A stretch of 64,000 nucleotides of DNA, taken from assembly GCF_014648655.1 (NCBI RefSeq), contig NZ_BMRN01000001.1:488092-552091 (forward strand), in the 5' to 3' direction. Positions 56,502-64,000 of this stretch are shown in pieces. Made by a program: the position numbers and the translations under genes. This DNA comes from Streptomyces atratus. Lineage in GTDB: Bacteria > Actinomycetota > Actinomycetes > Streptomycetales > Streptomycetaceae. The first letter of the stretch is position 1. Each line of letters opens with the position of its first letter. Below the pieces are notes generated by a model. That model was not told where the DNA came from and did no database searches. It worked only from the letters and a program-made list of their open reading frames with translations.

Positions 56502-57653
56502 ATGACGACACGAACCGCGACCGTGACCTGGGCCGGGGCGAACGCGCGCCGGATGGAACGCCAGGGGCTCGCCGCTCCGGTGCACCTCGCCCCGGCCGAT
56601 GTGGTCGGCGCGCTGCCGGCCGCGCACGCCCAGGTGCTGTCGGCCGCCGAGCTCTCCGTCGGGCTGCGGACAGCGGGCGCGACCCGTACCGATGTGCGCG
56701 AGGCGCTGTGGACCGAGCGCACCCTGGTCAAGACGCACGGGCCGCGCGGCACCGTCCATCTGCTGCCGATGACCGAACTGCCCATGTGGACCGGCGCGTT
56801 GTCCGCCGTACCGGCCGGACGCAATCCGCTCCCCGAGGGTGTCCGGATGACGCCGGAGCAGACCGAGGCCGTGCTCGCCGCGATCGCGGACGCGCTGACC
56901 GGGGCCGAGCTGACCGTCGACGAGCTCTCGGATGCGGTGGTGGATCGTGCCGGGGCATGGGCCGGGGACCGGGTGATGCCCGCGTTCCAGGACATGTGGC
57001 CGCGCTGGCGTCAGGTGATGCATCTCGCGGGTCACCGCGGTGCGCTGTGCTTCGCGCCCGGTCGCGGCCGCAAGGTCACCTACACCCGCCCGGACGCCGT
57101 CCCGCTCGACGGTCCAAAGGCGCTCGCCCGTCTCGTACGCCGCTATCTGTACGCGTACGGTCCGGCCACGCCCCAGCACTTCGCGAAGTGGCTCGCGGCG
57201 CCGCAGCGTTGGGCGGCGGAGCTGTTCACGGGGATGGCCGCGCGCGGAGAGATCGAGGAGGTGGCGTACGAGGGGGAGCCGGCCTGGCTGGTGGCGGGCG
57301 ACACCGCTTTTCCGGTGGAGCCGGTGCGCGGGGTGCGGCTGCTCCCCTACTTCGACGCGTATCTCATCGCCTCCCAGCCGCGCAGGAAGCTCTTCCCCGG
57401 GGTGGCGTACACCCGTGCGCTGGCGGGTGGTCAGGCGGGAAACTTCCCGGTGCTGCTGATCGACGGGACCGTGGCCGGGGTGTGGCACCAGCGCCGGTCG
57501 GGCCGCAGGATCGCGGTGACGGTGGAACCGCTGTCACCGCTCACGGCCGGGCAGCTGCGGGGGCTGGAGGAGCAGGTGGCGCGGGTCGGCGAAGTGCTTG
57601 AGGGCAGGCCGGAACTGACGGTGGGGAAGGTGACGGTGGGGCCGCACGCGTAG
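56502..57653 (+). CDS. winged-helix (HTH_42, AlkZ-like) protein
   Basis: The 383-residue protein fits the AlkZ/YcaQ DNA-glycosylase superfamily: W-T-E-R-T-L-V-K-T-H-G-P-R-G-T-V-H-L-L-P, F-Q-D-M-W-P-R-W-R-Q-V, V-R-L-L-P-Y-F-D-A-Y-L-I and G-N-F-P-V-L-L-I-D-G. Members excise bulky or cross-linked alkylated bases. The usual N-terminal Q-x-Q or Q-x-D motif appears here as H-A-Q in A-H-A-Q-V-L-S, the H-x-Q variant. Whether it is active on DNA is unknown. It has no obvious operon partner. Confidence 0.88.
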   Translation: MTTRTATVTWAGANARRMERQGLAAPVHLAPADVVGALPAAHAQVLSAAELSVGLRTAGATRTDVREALWTERTLVKTHGPRGTVHLLPMTELPMWTGALSAVPAGRNPLPEGVRMTPEQTEAVLAAIADALTGAELTVDELSDAVVDRAGAWAGDRVMPAFQDMWPRWRQVMHLAGHRGALCFAPGRGRKVTYTRPDAVPLDGPKALARLVRRYLYAYGPATPQHFAKWLAAPQRWAAELFTGMAARGEIEEVAYEGEPAWLVAGDTAFPVEPVRGVRLLPYFDAYLIASQPRRKLFPGVAYTRALAGGQAGNFPVLLIDGTVAGVWHQRRSGRRIAVTVEPLSPLTAGQLRGLEEQVARVGEVLEGRPELTVGKVTVGPHA

Positions 57654-57752
57654 CGCCTGCCGGCGCGTCCGGTGCTGCGACAGCTTTGGTTCACCGGACC
57701 CGTCCGGTCGCCGTTCTGTCCTCGATCACCGGGCGGGCCGGGAATCAGCACA

Positions 57753-58211
57753 TCAGCCCCTCGCCGGTGCGCCCCGGTGGCCGCGGGTGAAGCGGATCGA
57801 CACGGTGTCACCGCCGATGACCACGAAACGTCCGCCCTCGCACCGGATGACGGCCTCGTGCACCTCGCCCTTCTCGTCCCTGCGCTCCTCGGTGCGGGTG
57901 ACGGTCCAGCCGCCGTCGGGCGGCTGCGGCAGGCTCGACACGGCGGCGAACTCCCACTGTCCCGACGGTACGCACCAGTCGGGCAGCCTCGGCCAGGCAC
58001 CGGGGCCGACATGCAGGGTCCAGTCCAAGGCGCAGGTCAGGAGCACCGACTGGCCGTCGGCCAGCAGGAATTCGACGGCTTCCGGCTCCCCCATCCGCCC
58101 CTCCGGCCGGTAGAAGACGCCGAGCACTCCGACGATCCGTGCACCTCTGAGCCAGTCGGCCTTCCCCTGCCGCGGGACACGCGGCGCTTCCCCTTCGTTC
58201 CCCACCCTCAT
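57753..58211 (-). CDS. hypothetical protein, 152 residues
   Basis: This soluble protein begins M-R-V-G-N-E-G-E and has a core of alternating strands: V-E-F-L-L-A-D-G-Q-S-V-L-L-T-C-A-L-D-W-T-L-H-V, W-E-F-A-A-V-S-S-L, and F-V-V-I-G-G-D-T-V-S-I-R-F. ATG 58211 has GAGGGAA upstream. I do not recognise the family. It lies before the methyltransferase gene on the same strand with 67 bp between them, so they may be co-transcribed. Confidence 0.7.
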   Translation of the reverse strand: MRVGNEGEAPRVPRQGKADWLRGARIVGVLGVFYRPEGRMGEPEAVEFLLADGQSVLLTCALDWTLHVGPGAWPRLPDWCVPSGQWEFAAVSSLPQPPDGGWTVTRTEERRDEKGEVHEAVIRCEGGRFVVIGGDTVSIRFTRGHRGAPARG

Positions 58212-58278
58212 GGCCGGTTCCCTCCCGTGCGCTCACCGTCCAGGGTCGCATCCTCCGGGCGAAAGCAGGGGGCACCGC

Positions 58279-59082
58279 CTACTCCGGTTTACGGGCCTCG
58301 GTCTTGCGGGCCTCGATCAGGAATCGGGTGGTGTGGGCCACGAACGGCCCCTCGGTCTCGATCCGGTGGTGCAGCGCGGCCAGTTTCGGCCGGTACTCCT
58401 CGACGGTGAAGCCGGGCACCATCCAGATCACTTTCCGCAGGAAGTAGACGACGGCGCCGATGTCGAAGAATTCGGTACGCAGCTTCTCCATCCGCAGATC
58501 GACGACTTCGAGGCCGGCCGCCTCGGCTTCGGCCCGTGCCTTCTCCGGGTCGCGGGCGCCGCGTGTCCCGGGCGGCTGCGGGCCGAGGAAGTACTCGACG
58601 AGTTCGAAGACGCTGGCCGGCCCGACCTGCTGCGAGAAGTACGTGCCCCCGGGGGTCAGCACCCGTGCGATCTCCGCCCACCAGGTGGTCACCGGATGCC
58701 GGCTGACCACCAGGTCGAAGGCGTTGTCGCCGAACGGCAGCGGCGGCTCGTCCGCATCGGCGACCACGGCCGCACCGAGCGGGTGCAGGAGTGCGGTGGC
58801 GCGGGCGATGTTCGGTGGCCAGGACTCGGTGGCGACGGTGAGCGGCGGCAGCTTCGGCACGGAGGCGAGGACCTCGCCGCCGCCGGTCTGGATGTCCAGC
58901 GCGGCCCTGGCCCGTCCCATCCGGTCCGCCATGGCGCGGGCGTAGCCCCAGGAGGGGCGCTGTTCGGTGGCCCGGCCGTCGAGCCAGGAGAAGTCCCAGC
59001 CGTCGACACAGACGGCGGCGGCCTCGGCGACGAGGGCGTCGAACCGTGCGTGTTCCGCTGCTTGTGCGGGTGTTGTGGCCAT
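58279..59082 (-). CDS. class I SAM-dependent methyltransferase
   Basis: The 267-residue protein has R-A-A-L-D-I-Q-T-G-G-G-E as motif I (about 60-71), A-V-V-A-D-A-D-E-P-P-L-P-F-G-D-N-A-F-D-L-V-V-S-R-H-P and G-G-T-Y-F-S-Q-Q-V-G. It methylates an unknown substrate. The Gly-rich loop is intact. ATG 59082 is the start. It is encoded just before the prepilin-peptidase gene on the same strand, 74 bp apart. Confidence 0.88.
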   Translation of the reverse strand: MATTPAQAAEHARFDALVAEAAAVCVDGWDFSWLDGRATEQRPSWGYARAMADRMGRARAALDIQTGGGEVLASVPKLPPLTVATESWPPNIARATALLHPLGAAVVADADEPPLPFGDNAFDLVVSRHPVTTWWAEIARVLTPGGTYFSQQVGPASVFELVEYFLGPQPPGTRGARDPEKARAEAEAAGLEVVDLRMEKLRTEFFDIGAVVYFLRKVIWMVPGFTVEEYRPKLAALHHRIETEGPFVAHTTRFLIEARKTEARKPE

Positions 59083-59156
59083 ACGGGAATGGTGTCAGCC
59101 GGGCGCTGATCCGCGCGACCTCAATACGACGGGGCGGACCGCAGGCCGAGCAGCGG

Positions 59157-59966
59157 TCAGGCGGCCAGTCCGCCGAGCAGGATGCCCAGCAGCGCGCCCG
59201 TGATCATGAAAGGCCCGAACGGGATGCCGGTCTTGCGCCCGGCCCGCTTCAGGACCATCAGCCCGAACCCGTACACCGCGCCGAGCAGGAACCCGGCGAA
59301 GCCACCGGCGAACACCACGGCCCAGCCGTACCAGCCGAGGGCCACACCCAGCGACAGGGCGAGCTTGACGTCTCCGAAGCCCATTCCGTTCGGGTTGATG
59401 AGGAAGAGCAGGAAGTAGAAGGCGCCGAGGGCCGCACCGCCGAGCAGGGCGGACAGCCAGGATCCGCCGTGCTCCGGGAGCAGCGCCGCAACGCCCAGAA
59501 GTACGACGACCGCCCCCGCGGCGGGCAGGGTCAGCCGGTCGGGCAGGCGGTGGACGCGGCGGTCGATGGTCGCGAGGAGCACGCCGACAGGGGCCAGCAG
59601 CAGCCAGACGGCGAGCTCGGGCCGGAGTCCGGTGGCCGCTGCGAGCGCGGCGCAGGCGAGCGCGGTGACGACGGGGACGAGGGCACCGGGGGCGTAGCGG
59701 GCCGCGGGCCGCGCGGTGTCTTCCCCACCGCTCCGGTCTCCCGGCTCGGCGCCCGGAGCGGCGGGGACCGGCACCGCCGCCGCGCACATGGCGCACCGGG
59801 TGGAGCCGAGCCAGCCGCGGGCGGCACCGGTCAGGGCGTGGCCCGCGGGGCAGGTGTCCCGCCAGGCGTCCTCCGGTTCGACGGAGAACCGGTAGGCGGC
59901 GCGCGGGACCAGCAGTCCGGTCGCTGCGCCCCAGAGTGCGGCGAGCACTGTCAGCATGACGTACAC
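59157..59966 (-). CDS. A24-family prepilin peptidase
   Basis: The 269-residue membrane peptidase shows N-terminal C-P-A-G-H and C-A-M-C cysteines, the first catalytic Asp in L-L-A-T-I-D-R-R-V-H-R-L-P-D, the G-x-G-D motif G-M-G-F-G-D-V-K-L-A and about eight helices. It cleaves leader peptides of type IV pilin-like proteins, in actinobacteria the Tad/Flp system. GTG 59966 is the start because TAGGGT ends seven bases before it; the longer frame to 60071 lacks a start signal. It is divergent from the DUF192 gene. Confidence 0.93.
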   Translation of the reverse strand: MYVMLTVLAALWGAATGLLVPRAAYRFSVEPEDAWRDTCPAGHALTGAARGWLGSTRCAMCAAAVPVPAAPGAEPGDRSGGEDTARPAARYAPGALVPVVTALACAALAAATGLRPELAVWLLLAPVGVLLATIDRRVHRLPDRLTLPAAGAVVVLLGVAALLPEHGGSWLSALLGGAALGAFYFLLFLINPNGMGFGDVKLALSLGVALGWYGWAVVFAGGFAGFLLGAVYGFGLMVLKRAGRKTGIPFGPFMITGALLGILLGGLAA

Positions 59967-59973
59967 GGAGCAG

Positions 59974-59979
59974 ACCCTA
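59974..59979 (-). promoter_or_regulatory. -10 box, leaderless prepilin-peptidase gene
   Basis: TAGGGT on the minus strand ends seven bases before GTG 59966. Confidence 0.55.
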
Positions 59980-60056
59980 GGCGGGTGCCGGGCACGGGTC
60001 ATGGGTCCTGGGGCCCACTGCGCACCGTTGTGGACCCAGCGGCCGTCACCGGACGC

Positions 60057-60062
60057 TACCGT
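60057..60062 (+). promoter_or_regulatory. -10 box, leaderless DUF192 gene
   Basis: TACCGT ends seven bases before ATG 60070, within the same 103-bp divergent gap as the prepilin-peptidase promoter. Confidence 0.55.
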
Positions 60063-60069
60063 CTTGGCC

Positions 60070-60453
60070 ATGGCTCAATGGCGCAATGGGAATGGGACGT
60101 TGACGGTCACCGATCCACAGGGAGGGCAGGAGCCGGAGATACCGCTGCGGATCGCGGCCACGTACCGGACCAGGAGCCGCGGGCTGCTCGGGCAGGACGG
60201 GATCGACGGCGCCCTGCTGATCACCCCGTGCGGGAGTGTGCACACCTTCCGGATGCGGTTCACCATCGATGTGGCGTACCTGGACCGGAAGTTCAACGTG
60301 GTCGCCGTGCACACGATGAAGCCGGGCCGGCTCGGGATGCCGCGACTGCGGGCCCGTCATGTGATCGAGTCGGAGGCCGGAGCGATGGAGAAGTGGGGAC
60401 TGCGGCCGGGGGCACGGGTGCGGATCGTCCAGACGCAGGAGGGCCGGGGCTGA
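60070..60453 (+). CDS. DUF192 family protein
   Basis: The 127-residue protein contains R-T-R-S-R-G-L-L-G-Q-D-G-I-D-G-A-L-L-I-T-P-C-G-S-V-H-T-F-R-M-R-F-T-I-D-V and the V-x-x-V-x-x-M-K-P-G motif. These are the hallmark of DUF192, small beta proteins found with type IV pilus or secretion genes in several genomes. Divergence from a prepilin peptidase supports such a link here. Unlike many members it has no signal peptide. Precise role unknown. Confidence 0.9.
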   Translation: MAQWRNGNGTLTVTDPQGGQEPEIPLRIAATYRTRSRGLLGQDGIDGALLITPCGSVHTFRMRFTIDVAYLDRKFNVVAVHTMKPGRLGMPRLRARHVIESEAGAMEKWGLRPGARVRIVQTQEGRG

Positions 60454-60492
60454 GGCGTGGGCGGACGGGCTGCCCCGACGTACCGGGCAGCC

Positions 60493-60704
60493 GGGCCGCT
60501 CTCGCGCGCAACCTCCTGGTCGTCGTCCGGCTCCGCGGCCTGAACGCCATCGGCCCGTTCGAGATGCTGCCGGCGGAACGCTTCCCGATGCCGGAGGTCA
60601 AGGACCGCACGGTGGCGCCGCATTCGCCCAAGCGCATGGGCCGGCTCCTGGACACCCAGGGGCGCGCGACCCGCCGTGTCCCCTTCGACCTGCCCCGGCC
60701 CTGA
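60493..60704 (+). pseudogene. coding fragment of unknown origin
   Basis: From about 60493 to the TGA at 60702-60704 one frame has an almost pure G/C third position and reads A-R-N-L-L-V-V-V-R-L-R-G-L-N-A-I-G-P-F, ending with R-R-V-P-F-D-L-P-R-P. No start codon with a ribosome site precedes it. It looks like the 3' end of a gene whose 5' part has been lost. I do not recognise the family. Confidence 0.45.
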
Positions 60705-60728
60705 CCGGGCTCACGCTCCGGCTCGCGC

Positions 60729-61964
60729 TCACGGCGGGCCGGAGCCGAGCAGCGTCCACGCCCCGTAGGCCGCCGAAGCCACCGCGAGCACGGCGACGAC
60801 CGTCACCGTGCGGGCCGTGGTGCGCAGCCGCAGCAGCGCCACGGCAGGCGGGAGGAGCAGCGGGAACGCGGGCATCATCAGCCGCGGCCTGGACCCGAAG
60901 TACCCGGAGCCGATCAGCGCGATGACGACGACGGCGATGCAGTAGGCGAGTACGGGGAGCGGCTGGCGCTGCCGTACGCACAGGAACACCACCCATCCCA
61001 GGCCCACCAGCGCCGCGCACAGCCCGAGCGCGCCGGGCAGCGGCAGCCCGAGGATGAACGAGGCGAGCGCCACGCCTCCGTCGATGCTGTTGCCCCACTG
61101 TGCCTGGACGTCGAAGTACGCGAAGGGGCTGCCCTCCCGTACGGCGACGAACACCACGTACGCGAGCCAGCCCAGCGGCGCGAGTGCGGTACCCGTCAGC
61201 ATCCGTGCGTTGCGGCGGACGATGCCGTCCGCCCGGCCGGCCCGGCACTCCCGCACGAGCGTGACCGCGGCGGTGATCGCGAGGGCGGCGATGAGCGCGG
61301 CCGCGGAGGGCCTGGTCAGCCCGGCGAGTACGCACAGGGCGCCCGCGACGATCCAGCGCCGGGTCAGTACGGCGTAGAGCGCCCAGGCGGCGAACGCGGT
61401 GAACAGTGTTTCGGTGTACGCCATCGACTGGACGAACGCCGTCGGGTACACGCCCCACAACGCGGCCAGCACCACCCCTGCCCGACGCCCGTACAGATGC
61501 GCCCCGACGGCGTAGATCCCCCAGGCGGCGAAGAGCGCGGCGACCCAGGCGACCAGTAGTCCGGCGCCCGCGAGGGAGAGCGGGGTCAGCTCGGCGATAC
61601 CGCGTTCCAGGGCGGGCAGCAGGGGGAAGAAGGCCAGGTCGGAGTGGACGCCGCCGTTCGGGAGGGTGACGGTGTAGCCGTAGCCGTTCTCGGCGATCCG
61701 CTGGTACCACACGGAGTCCCAGCGCTCGCCGAGGAGGTGGAGGGCGCTCTTGTCGGCGCCTGACGCGGCGGCGGCGAGGACGACGAGACCGATCAGACGC
61801 ACGGCCGCGTACGCCCCGAGCGCCGGTGCCGCCGCCGCGAGGGCCGTGGCGAGGCGACCACGGACGGGGGGATGCGGCGGTTGCGGCTGCGTTCGGCGGC
61901 TGCGTCGGCGCACGAGCTGCTGTCCGGGGGCGGTGGCCTGAGCGGCCGGATCGTCGTCGGGCAT
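60729..61964 (-). CDS. integral-membrane mannosyltransferase (PIG-V-like)
   Basis: The 411-residue protein has a basic cytoplasmic tail (about 1-40) and about nine to ten helices. Near the start it has R-W-D-S-V-W-Y-Q-R-I-A-E-N-G-Y (about 85-99), the lumenal W-D-x-x-x-Y motif of PIG-V/GT-C mannosyltransferases, and N-G-G-V-H-S-D-L-A-F-F-P. It would use a polyprenyl-phosphate sugar to glycosylate envelope molecules. ATG 61964 with GGAGA further upstream. It is divergent from nothing; the XRE gene precedes it on the same strand with 61 bp between them. Confidence 0.88.
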   Translation of the reverse strand: MPDDDPAAQATAPGQQLVRRRSRRTQPQPPHPPVRGRLATALAAAAPALGAYAAVRLIGLVVLAAAASGADKSALHLLGERWDSVWYQRIAENGYGYTVTLPNGGVHSDLAFFPLLPALERGIAELTPLSLAGAGLLVAWVAALFAAWGIYAVGAHLYGRRAGVVLAALWGVYPTAFVQSMAYTETLFTAFAAWALYAVLTRRWIVAGALCVLAGLTRPSAAALIAALAITAAVTLVRECRAGRADGIVRRNARMLTGTALAPLGWLAYVVFVAVREGSPFAYFDVQAQWGNSIDGGVALASFILGLPLPGALGLCAALVGLGWVVFLCVRQRQPLPVLAYCIAVVVIALIGSGYFGSRPRLMMPAFPLLLPPAVALLRLRTTARTVTVVAVLAVASAAYGAWTLLGSGPP

Positions 61965-62025
61965 GCTGCCGATTATCTCCGCAGCGGGTGGCCCCGCCCG
62001 CCACGGGCCGGGCAGCGGCGACCGG

Positions 62026-62610
62026 CTACGGGCGGAGCTTGGTGCGGGAGAGCGGCAGGGCGGGGGCGATCGACCAGAGGACCTCGGCCTCGTCCTCGCC
62101 CGGGTTGTCCCAGGCGTGTGCGGCGCGGGCCGAGAAGGTCGTCGAGTCACCGGCCTCCAGGAACCTGGGCTCGCCGTCCACGCTGAGGCGCAGCGTGCCG
62201 CGGACCAGGTAGGCGAAGACGGTCTCGGCCTCCAGGCTGTACGCGCCGCCCGAGCCGCCGCCGGGCCGCAGGATCGTCCGCATGACCTGGACGTGACGTT
62301 CCTCGGCGGGCGTGAGCAGGAACTCCTCGATGCCGTGCCCGCCCATCTCCAGCTTGGCGCCCAGGCCGCCCTTCACGACGTCCTGGTCCGGATAGTCGAA
62401 GAGTGCGGCGATGCCGGTGCCCAGTGCCTCGCAGATACGGATCAGCGTCGGGACGGAGACCGAGGTCTTGCCGCGCTCGGCGAGGCTGACGAACCCCTTG
62501 GTCACGCCTGCGGATTCGGCGACCTGAGCAAGCGTCAGCCCCTGTGCCAGGCGGAGCTCACGCAGCCGCGGACCGATCGTGGACATGTGGCTGTCAGGGG
62601 CTTCGGGCAT
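62026..62610 (-). CDS. XRE-family regulator with cupin domain
   Basis: The 194-residue protein has a helix-turn-helix L-R-E-L-R-L-A-Q-G-L-T-L-A-Q-V-A-E-S-A-G-V-T-K-G-F-V-S-L-A-E-R-G-K (about 15-48) and a C-terminal cupin (about 110-185) with H-A-W-D-N-P. Such two-domain regulators bind small-molecule ligands and control metabolism genes. ATG 62610 is preferred over ATG 62586 and 62670 because TAGCGT ends seven bases before it. It faces the alcohol dehydrogenase gene across 221 bp with two operator-like palindromes. Confidence 0.92.
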   Translation of the reverse strand: MPEAPDSHMSTIGPRLRELRLAQGLTLAQVAESAGVTKGFVSLAERGKTSVSVPTLIRICEALGTGIAALFDYPDQDVVKGGLGAKLEMGGHGIEEFLLTPAEERHVQVMRTILRPGGGSGGAYSLEAETVFAYLVRGTLRLSVDGEPRFLEAGDSTTFSARAAHAWDNPGEDEAEVLWSIAPALPLSRTKLRP

Positions 62611-62617
62611 GGCGGAC

Positions 62618-62623
62618 ACGCTA
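62618..62623 (-). promoter_or_regulatory. -10 box, leaderless XRE/cupin gene
   Basis: TAGCGT on the minus strand ends seven bases before ATG 62610. Confidence 0.55.
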
Positions 62624-62689
62624 CCTGTCGAGGAAGTCACGGGGAGTGGCCGGGGAGAAATGCAGGTCACAAGGGTCTTTACCCATCGA

Positions 62690-62733
62690 GTTTAGTGCTG
62701 TAAAACATTGACGAAAGTTTAATGGCGCTAAAC
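62690..62733. promoter_or_regulatory. two operator-like palindromes before adh
   Basis: GTTTAGTGCTGTAAAAC (62690-62706) and GTTTAATGGCGCTAAAC (62717-62733) are 17-base imperfect palindromes 27 bp apart, with TTGACG (62708-62713) between them. They are the likely targets of the divergent XRE/cupin regulator. Confidence 0.6.
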
Positions 62734-62831
62734 AAGGCGCCGGGCGAGGCACCGGACAAGGCCTCCTGGTGAGCTGCCGTGCCGCCCCTCCCCCCTCCCT
62801 GCCCGTCCCGCACCACCCGAGGAGTAAGCCG

Positions 62832-63980
62832 ATGAGCTCCCCGTCCTACCGAGCGAGCACCGCACGCACCGTGCGCGGCGTCGTCTTCCGCTCCCCTGGG
62901 CAGGAGGTGACCGTCACCGACGTCACTCTGGCCCCGCCCGGCCCCGGAGAGGTCGAGGTCGCCGTCGCGGCGGCCGGTGTCTGCCACTCCGACCTGCATG
63001 TCATCCGCGGCGAGTGGGACCACCCCACCCCGGTCGTGATGGGACACGAGGGCTCGGGCGTGGTCACCGCGCTCGGCGAGGGCGTCACCGGTCTCGTACC
63101 CGGCGACCATGTCGTCCTGTCCTGGGTCCCGTCCTGCGGCACCTGCCGCTTCTGCGTCTCCGGGCGCCCGGCCGCGTGCAGCCTGGTCGCCGAGGTCGTG
63201 GCGCCCGGCGGGGTGCTGTACGACGGCACCAGCCGGCTCTCGGTCGACGGCGAGCGGGCCCACCACTACCTGGGCGTCTCCTCGTTCGCCGAGCGCGTCG
63301 TGGTCCCCGCCTCCGGCGCCGTCAAGGTGCGCAGGGACGCACCCCTCGATGTGATCGCCCTGGTCGGCTGCGCCATCGCCACCGGTGTCGGCGCGGTCCG
63401 CAACACCGCGGGCGTCGAGGCCGGGGCCACCGTCGCCGTCATCGGCTGCGGCGGCGTGGGCCTGTCCTGTGTGCAGGGCGCCCGGCTGGCGAAGGCCGGC
63501 CGCATCGTCGCCGTCGACGTCGTCCCCGAGAAGCTGGAGCTGGCCCGCCGGCTCGGTGCGACGGACGCGGTCGACGCGCGTGACGGCGATGTCGTCGAGG
63601 CGCTGCGGGCCCTGGTCCCGGAGGGCCTCGACTACGTGTTCGACGCCATCGGCAAGATCGAGACCACTGAGCAGTCCATCGCGGCGCTCGGCCAGGGCGG
63701 TGCCGCCGTCATCGTCGGTCTGCCGCCGACCGGCCGCACCGCACGCTTCGACCCGCTCGCGCTCGCCGAGGCCGACCAGCGCATTCTCGGCTCGAACTAC
63801 GGCTCGGTCGACGCCGCTCGCGACATCCCGGATCTGGTGGACCTCGTGGTGTCGGGTGAACTCGACGTGGAATCGATGATCTCGGCACGGCGCCCGCTGG
63901 ACGAGGCGGCCGACGCACTGGCCGACCTCGCCGCCGGGCACGCCCTGCGTCAGCTGCTGATGATGGAGGACCGGACATGA
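62832..63980 (+). CDS. zinc-dependent alcohol dehydrogenase
   Basis: The 382-residue medium-chain dehydrogenase has the catalytic zinc ligands in A-G-V-C-H-S-D-L-H and G-H-E-G-S-G-V, the structural zinc C-G-T-C-R-F-C-...-C (about 98-111), and the NAD fold G-C-G-G-V-G-L (about 204-210). It oxidises an alcohol or aldehyde adduct with NAD+. ATG 62832 has GAGGAG seven bases upstream. It overlaps the next gene by ATGA, so both are in one operon, probably controlled by the divergent XRE/cupin protein. It belongs to the class III/mycothiol-like branch by its structural zinc lobe. Confidence 0.94.
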   Translation: MSSPSYRASTARTVRGVVFRSPGQEVTVTDVTLAPPGPGEVEVAVAAAGVCHSDLHVIRGEWDHPTPVVMGHEGSGVVTALGEGVTGLVPGDHVVLSWVPSCGTCRFCVSGRPAACSLVAEVVAPGGVLYDGTSRLSVDGERAHHYLGVSSFAERVVVPASGAVKVRRDAPLDVIALVGCAIATGVGAVRNTAGVEAGATVAVIGCGGVGLSCVQGARLAKAGRIVAVDVVPEKLELARRLGATDAVDARDGDVVEALRALVPEGLDYVFDAIGKIETTEQSIAALGQGGAAVIVGLPPTGRTARFDPLALAEADQRILGSNYGSVDAARDIPDLVDLVVSGELDVESMISARRPLDEAADALADLAAGHALRQLLMMEDRT

Positions 63981-64000
63981 GCACCGCCGGAAAGCAGGCC
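63977..64000 (+). CDS. start of the next operon gene, cut by the window
   Basis: ATG 63977 overlaps the dehydrogenase stop codon and reads M-S-T-A-G-K-Q-A to the right edge. Only eight codons are seen; an aldehyde dehydrogenase or short-chain dehydrogenase partner would be usual here, but this cannot be told from eight codons. Confidence 0.5.

Noticed and set aside
59046..60704. 552-residue plus-strand frame
   Set aside because: Mostly antisense to the prepilin peptidase and overlapping DUF192 out of frame; only its last 70 codons look coding and are listed as a fragment.

Overview
The window is high-GC, Actinobacteria-type chromosome, almost certainly Streptomyces. The pointers are very strong G/C bias at third codon positions, many GTG starts with GGAGG-type ribosome sites, a WhiB protein, a SpoIIE/HATPase phosphatase, a polyphosphate glucokinase, and a gene order (ychF, DUF6542, ppgK, ispH, permease, xseA-xseB, ... 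glpX, whiB-like, class I fumarase, ... fumC, DUF402, SpoIIE phosphatase, ... oxyR/ahpC-ahpD, AI-2E, transglycosylase, PhoH, ... uppS) that I remember as one conserved core block of Streptomyces genomes. No tRNA, rRNA or CRISPR array was seen.

Layout. 1-4.5 kb: a gene cut by the left edge, two proteins made only of IPT/TIG beta-sandwich repeats, a 0.9-kb gap, and a lipid-anchored beta-carbonic anhydrase. 4.6-15.3 kb is accessory: a Phd/RelE-type toxin-antitoxin pair and an unknown gene lying between two nearly identical 21-bp direct repeats; two frame-damaged genes (CPCC-type and HEAT-repeat); an AT-richer DUF262/HNH gene that looks like an anti-phage nuclease; a regulator-NUDIX operon facing a four-gene operon (unknown protein, APH-fold protein with altered catalytic residues, methyltransferase, HAD-like protein); and the tail of a tyrosine recombinase beside the 3' end of ychF. 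A 14-bp direct repeat, one copy inside the last codons of ychF and one at 6716-6729 that again spells the YchF C-terminus plus a stop, suggests the 6.7-15.3 kb part is an island integrated into the ychF 3' end.

15.3-28.2 kb is housekeeping: YchF, polyphosphate glucokinase, IspH, an amino-acid permease, exonuclease VII, a RutE-type nitroreductase, fructose bisphosphatase, WhiB and class I fumarase. At 28.3-28.6 kb lies the last zinc finger of an IS605-type TnpB with the right-end hairpin still intact. 28.6-41.8 kb: MFS transporter, M18 aminopeptidase, secreted SGNH esterase with a ricin-type lectin, class II fumarase, DUF402 protein, SpoIIE phosphatase, catalase and a class A penicillin-binding protein. 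42-54.5 kb: SPFH protein with a small ribbon-helix-helix-like protein, a PadR-ABC exporter operon, oxyR facing ahpC-ahpD, an AI-2E family permease, a lytic transglycosylase, PhoH/PIN ATPase and a cis-prenyltransferase. 54.6-64 kb: aldo/keto reductase, lipoprotein, AlkZ-like winged-helix protein, methyltransferase, prepilin-type peptidase, DUF192 protein, a PIG-V-like mannosyltransferase, and an XRE/cupin regulator facing an alcohol dehydrogenase.

A window-wide pattern is the number of probably leaderless genes: thirteen starts have a TANNNT -10 box ending exactly 6 or 7 nt before the start codon, and this settles several ambiguous starts. Oxidative-stress functions (catalase, OxyR, AhpC/AhpD), paired oxygen-sensitive and oxygen-stable fumarases, and cell-envelope functions (PBP, transglycosylase, prenyltransferase) are the main functional themes of the core part.
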